Source: Streptomyces tanashiensis
GTDB taxonomy: Bacteria; Actinomycetota; Actinomycetes; Streptomycetales; Streptomycetaceae
NCBI RefSeq assembly: GCF_014648895.1
Contig: NZ_BMRZ01000005.1
Coordinates: 1 to 64,000 of the forward strand
Direction of reading: 5' to 3'
DNA: 64,000 nt
Shown: positions 61,205 through 64,000 of the stretch, piece by piece
Numbering within the stretch: position 1 is the stretch's first letter
Layout of the letters: the number at the start of each line of letters is the position of its first letter
The notes under the pieces: generated by a model
Told to the model about the DNA's origin: nothing
Database searches by the model: none
The model's input: only the letters and a program-made list of their open reading frames with translations
Position numbers and translations under genes: made by a program

Positions 61205-62911
61205 TCAGACGGTGATGCCCCGGAGGGACGACCGCCCCGGCGCCGCGGCCCGCGCCGGCCCCGGGGCGTACTCCTCCCAGGCGCACGCCAGTCTCCGTAC
61301 CGCCTCCGTCAGCACCTCCGGCGACGCCAGGAAGTGCAGCCGCAGACGGCGGAGGCTGCCGCCGAGCGCGTCCGTCGTGGCGCCTGGGAGGACGGCCACC
61401 CCATGGCGGAGGGCGAGCTGCGCGAAGGAGACGCCGTCGCCGTGGGGGAGCCGCACCCAGAGGGTCTGGCCGCCGGCCGTCGGCGCGCAGGACCAGGAGG
61501 GCAGCAGCCGGGCCAGCTCGGCCCGCAGATGGTCGTGGCCCGCACGGGCCGCCCGCCGCCGGGCCTCCAGCACCGGCCCGTACCCGTCGAGCAGACGGAC
61601 CGCCGCCAGCTGGGACGGCACGTCGCTGCCCAGGTCCTGCAAGGCCTTCAGCCGGGCGAGGCGCGCGATCAGCGGCGCAGGCCCGCGCACCCAGCCGACC
61701 CGCAGCCCGCCCCACACCACCTTGCTCAGCGAACCGACCCCGATGACCTCGCCGTACGAGGAGAGCGACGGCCCGCCGGCGTCCGTGTCCGCGTCCGCGT
61801 CTGCGTCCGCGTCGAAGGACAGGTCGGCGAGGACCTCGTCGTCCACGAGCGGCACGCCCAGCGCGTTCGCCGCCTCGACGAGCCGCCGGCCCGCGAGCGG
61901 CGGGAGGACCGTCCCCGTCGGGTTCTGGAACCGGCTGATCACATAGGCCAGGGCCGGGCGGTGACGTTCCATCACCCGCACCGCCTCCGGCACGTCCACC
62001 CCGTCCGGCCCCACGGCCACCGGCAGCGGCACGGCCGCCGCCTCCCGGAACAGATCCAGCGCCCCCGGATACGTCGGTGCCTCCACGAGCACCCCGTCGC
62101 CCGGCGCGAGCAGCAGCCGGACCAGCAGCGAAAGGGCCTGCTGGGCACCGGTGGTGACCAGGATCTGCTCCGGCCCGGTCGGCACGCCCCGCGCCGCGTA
62201 CCGGGCCGCGACCGCCGCCCGCAGCGCCCCGATCCCCGCCGGGTGGTATCCGAGGTCCCCGTCCGGCAGCACGAGCGAGCGGTACGCCTCCGCCAGCTCG
62301 GCCGGCGGCCGTTCCGGGGCGGCGCAGCTCAGCAGGATCACGTCGTCCGGCGCCTCCAGGAGATGCAGGAAGAGCGGATTCGACGTCTCCTTCACCCGCG
62401 GGGTGTCCAGCGTCAGCGCGGCCGCGGCCACCCGGGTCCCGCTGCCCTGGCGCCGCACCAGCGCGCCTTCCCGCCTGAGCGTCTCGTACGCGGCGACCAC
62501 CGTCGTACGGCCCACGGAGAGGGCCACCGCGAGCCGCCGGTCCGGAGGCAGGAGCGCGCCCGGCGGCAGCGCACCCTCGTCGATCAGCCGGCGCAGCCGG
62601 GCGGCGAGCAGCAGGTACAGCGGCCCGCGCCCGGCGGACCAGCGGCCGAGCCGGGCGACGAGGTCGTCCGGGCCGGGCAGGGATCCGGCGGGGGCAGGCA
62701 GGGGCCCGGTGGGGGCGGGCAGGGATCCGTCCGGGGCAGGCAGGGACCCGGCGGGGAGGGGCAGGGACCCGGCGGGGAGGGGCAGGGGCCCGTCTGGGTC
62801 AGGCAGGGACCCGGTGGGGCCGGGCAGGGATCCGTCCGGGAGGGGCAGGGGCACGTCCGGGAGGGGCGGGGACCCGGCCGGGACGGGGAGAGGCGTGTCG
62901 ATTGGCTCCAT
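61205..62911 (-). CDS. MocR-family regulator with Pro-rich N-terminal repeats
   Basis: A 568-residue regulator joining a GntR-type winged helix-turn-helix (about residues 85-155; LRRLIDEGALPPGALLPPDRRLAVALSVGRTTVVAAYETL) to an aminotransferase-like PLP domain (about 180-560) with the PLP Lys near residue 397 (GSLSKVVWGG). Residues 7-80 are about ten 7-residue repeats (L-P-x-P-x-G-S) absent from most homologues. The ATG at 62911 has the operator CCAATC...GATTGG close upstream. It is divergent from a transsulfuration enzyme and probably regulates it. Confidence 0.88.
   Translation of the reverse strand: MEPIDTPLPVPAGSPPLPDVPLPLPDGSLPGPTGSLPDPDGPLPLPAGSLPLPAGSLPAPDGSLPAPTGPLPAPAGSLPGPDDLVARLGRWSAGRGPLYLLLAARLRRLIDEGALPPGALLPPDRRLAVALSVGRTTVVAAYETLRREGALVRRQGSGTRVAAAALTLDTPRVKETSNPLFLHLLEAPDDVILLSCAAPERPPAELAEAYRSLVLPDGDLGYHPAGIGALRAAVAARYAARGVPTGPEQILVTTGAQQALSLLVRLLLAPGDGVLVEAPTYPGALDLFREAAAVPLPVAVGPDGVDVPEAVRVMERHRPALAYVISRFQNPTGTVLPPLAGRRLVEAANALGVPLVDDEVLADLSFDADADADADTDAGGPSLSSYGEVIGVGSLSKVVWGGLRVGWVRGPAPLIARLARLKALQDLGSDVPSQLAAVRLLDGYGPVLEARRRAARAGHDHLRAELARLLPSWSCAPTAGGQTLWVRLPHGDGVSFAQLALRHGVAVLPGATTDALGGSLRRLRLHFLASPEVLTEAVRRLACAWEEYAPGPARAAAPGRSSLRGITV
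62672..62893 (-). repeat. 21-bp tandem repeats inside the MocR gene
   Basis: About ten imperfect 21-bp units encoding LPAPDGS-type heptads, in frame, at the 5' end of the MocR gene. Confidence 0.88.
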
Positions 62912-62918
62912 CGCCGAA

Positions 62919-62936
62919 CCAATCTGCCGGGATTGG
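62919..62936. promoter_or_regulatory. Palindrome between MocR and the transsulfuration gene, probable operator
   Basis: CCAATCTGCCGGGATTGG, perfect 6-bp arms with a 6-bp centre. An extra half-site GATTGG lies at 62900-62905 inside the first MocR codons. Confidence 0.75.
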
Positions 62937-62974
62937 ACCTGTGAAGGCAACCGGCGCCGCACGAAACTGAGTTC

Positions 62975-64000
62975 ATGACCGACTCCCCGCGCCCCGAGAC
63001 CCTCGCCGTTCACCCGCCCCGCGTCGAGGTCACCGGCAGCAGGCCCCTCGGCGTCCCCCTCCACCAGGGACACGTCTTCGCCTTCGACTCGGCCGACGCC
63101 CTCGCCGAGGGCTTCACCTCGCCGGACGCCTTCCTCTACGCCCGCCTCGGCAACCCCACCGTCCGCACCCTGGAGGACGCCGTCGCCCGCCTGGAGGGCG
63201 GGACCGCCGGGCTCTCCTTCGCCTCCGGCATGGGCGCCATCAACGCCGTCCTCCTCGGCCTGCTCGGCAGCGGCGGCCACGTCATCGCCCAGACCTGCCT
63301 GTACGGCGGCACGTACGCCGTCCTCAGCGACCTCGCCGCCCGCTGGGGCGTCGACGTCACCTACGTCTCCGGCACCGACCCGGAGGAGGTGCGGGCGGCC
63401 CTGCGCCCCGAGACCCGTCTCCTCTACCTGGAGACCATCGCCAACCCCACCACCCGCGTCGCCGACCTCCCGGGCCTCGCCGCCGTCGCCGCCGAGGCCG
63501 GGGTCCCCGTCGCCGTCGACAACACCTTCGCGTCCCCGCTGCTCTGCCGCCCCCTCGACCACGGCGCCGACATCGTCGTCCACTCCGCCACCAAGTACCT
63601 CGCGGGGCACGCGGACGTCCTCGGCGGCATCGCCGTCTTCAAGGACACCGAGCTGTACGGGAAGGTCCGCCGCCACGCGGTCGAACAGGGCGCGTCCACC
63701 GACCCGTTCGCCGCCTGGCTCACCCTGCGCGGCATGCAGACCCTGTCCCTGCGCATCGAGCGCCAGTCCGCGAGCGCCGCCGAGCTCGCCGCCCGCCTCG
63801 AAGCGCACCCGGCGGTCGAGGCCGTCCGCCACCCGGCCCTCGCGAGCCACCCGGACCGGGCGATCGCCGCGCGCCTGCTGCCCGGGGGCGGCGGCGGGGT
63901 CGTCTCGGTCGACCTCGCGGGCGGCCGGGAGGCGGGCCGCACCTTCGTCGAGGCGGTACGGCTCGCCTCCCTCAGCGTCTCCCTCGGCGACGTGAAGACC
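62975..64000 (+). CDS. Cystathionine gamma-synthase-like PLP enzyme, 3' end outside window
   Basis: 342 codons are visible, with no stop before the end of the window. It is a Cys/Met metabolism PLP enzyme: the cofactor region SFASGMGAINAVLL, VDNTFASP and the PLP Lys207 in SATKYLAGHAD are clear. Members include cystathionine gamma-synthase, gamma-lyase, O-acetylhomoserine sulfhydrylase and methionine gamma-lyase; the sequence alone does not decide which. The ATG at 62975 is 63 bases from the divergent MocR gene, and the palindrome between them suggests MocR control. Confidence 0.9.
   Translation, partial: MTDSPRPETLAVHPPRVEVTGSRPLGVPLHQGHVFAFDSADALAEGFTSPDAFLYARLGNPTVRTLEDAVARLEGGTAGLSFASGMGAINAVLLGLLGSGGHVIAQTCLYGGTYAVLSDLAARWGVDVTYVSGTDPEEVRAALRPETRLLYLETIANPTTRVADLPGLAAVAAEAGVPVAVDNTFASPLLCRPLDHGADIVVHSATKYLAGHADVLGGIAVFKDTELYGKVRRHAVEQGASTDPFAAWLTLRGMQTLSLRIERQSASAAELAARLEAHPAVEAVRHPALASHPDRAIAARLLPGGGGGVVSVDLAGGREAGRTFVEAVRLASLSVSLGDVKT

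Noticed and set aside
59471..62944. 1157-codon plus-strand open frame
   Set aside because: It runs across the SUKH gene, an opposite gene and the MocR gene; Arg/Pro-rich translation with no motif, an effect of high GC.

Overview
This window is high-GC actinobacterial chromosome, almost certainly a Streptomyces. The gene order (sortases, pknB-pbpA-rodA-PP2C-fhaB-fhaA, tRNA-Leu, paa genes, two bkd operons, Ser/Thr kinases) matches the conserved core near oriC in that genus, as I recall it from S. coelicolor. Third-position GC is very high, GTG starts and ATGA/GTGA overlaps are common, and perfect ParB (parS) sites plus consensus DnaA boxes are present, which also fits an oriC-proximal location. 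I see no prophage, integrase, IS element, CRISPR array or rRNA operon. There is one tRNA.

Layout. 1-1270: two class E sortases, the first cut by the window edge. 1378-9553 (minus): the growth and division signalling cluster, with PASTA kinase PknB, PbpA, RodA, a PP2C phosphatase and FHA proteins FhaB and FhaA. 10071-10157: tRNA-Leu(CAG). 10348-12833: a histidine kinase with an unusual C-terminal extracytoplasmic domain, and its response regulator. 12959-14725: divergent MarR regulator and membrane protein sharing a two-palindrome operator region. 14864-17928: DUF2252 protein, a repeat-bearing J-domain-like protein and a rhodanese.

17944-30383 is a catabolic region. The phenylacetyl-CoA epoxidase operon paaABCDE (minus), ring-opening dehydrogenase paaN (minus), a two-domain 3-hydroxyacyl-CoA dehydrogenase and a TetR regulator (PaaR-like) are tied together by a shared 14-bp operator. 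A separate acyl-CoA dehydrogenase carries a KstR-type palindrome instead. A translationally coupled membrane pair (DUF5819 and HTTM) plus a SpoU methyltransferase sits between them. 29844-34191: an Lrp regulator divergent from the first branched-chain 2-oxoacid dehydrogenase operon, whose promoter region holds a third, slightly degenerate copy of the PaaR-like operator. 34336-36578: two molybdenum-cofactor genes. 36575-39323: a K+ channel, a quinone oxidoreductase and the bacterial proteasome activator Bpa. 39421-43855: PadR-controlled FtsX-type ABC transporter. 43953-48318: a Pro-rich surface protein and two divergent Ser/Thr kinases. 48439-50767: APH-like protein, pyridoxamine-oxidase-fold protein and an orphan response regulator. 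51106-54687: the second bkd operon. 54763-64000: GntR and MFS pair, mycothiol-enzyme-like protein, nitrilase-family amidase, a 41-bp tandem-repeat array, a double SUKH protein, a MocR regulator with an N-terminal Pro repeat, and a divergent transsulfuration enzyme cut by the window end.

The points most worth following up are the three-site PaaR-like regulon that appears to link aromatic and branched-chain catabolism, three parS-like sites, two of them at the ends of operons, and several clear operator palindromes next to their likely regulators. All functional statements are inferred from sequence read by eye; no searches were run.
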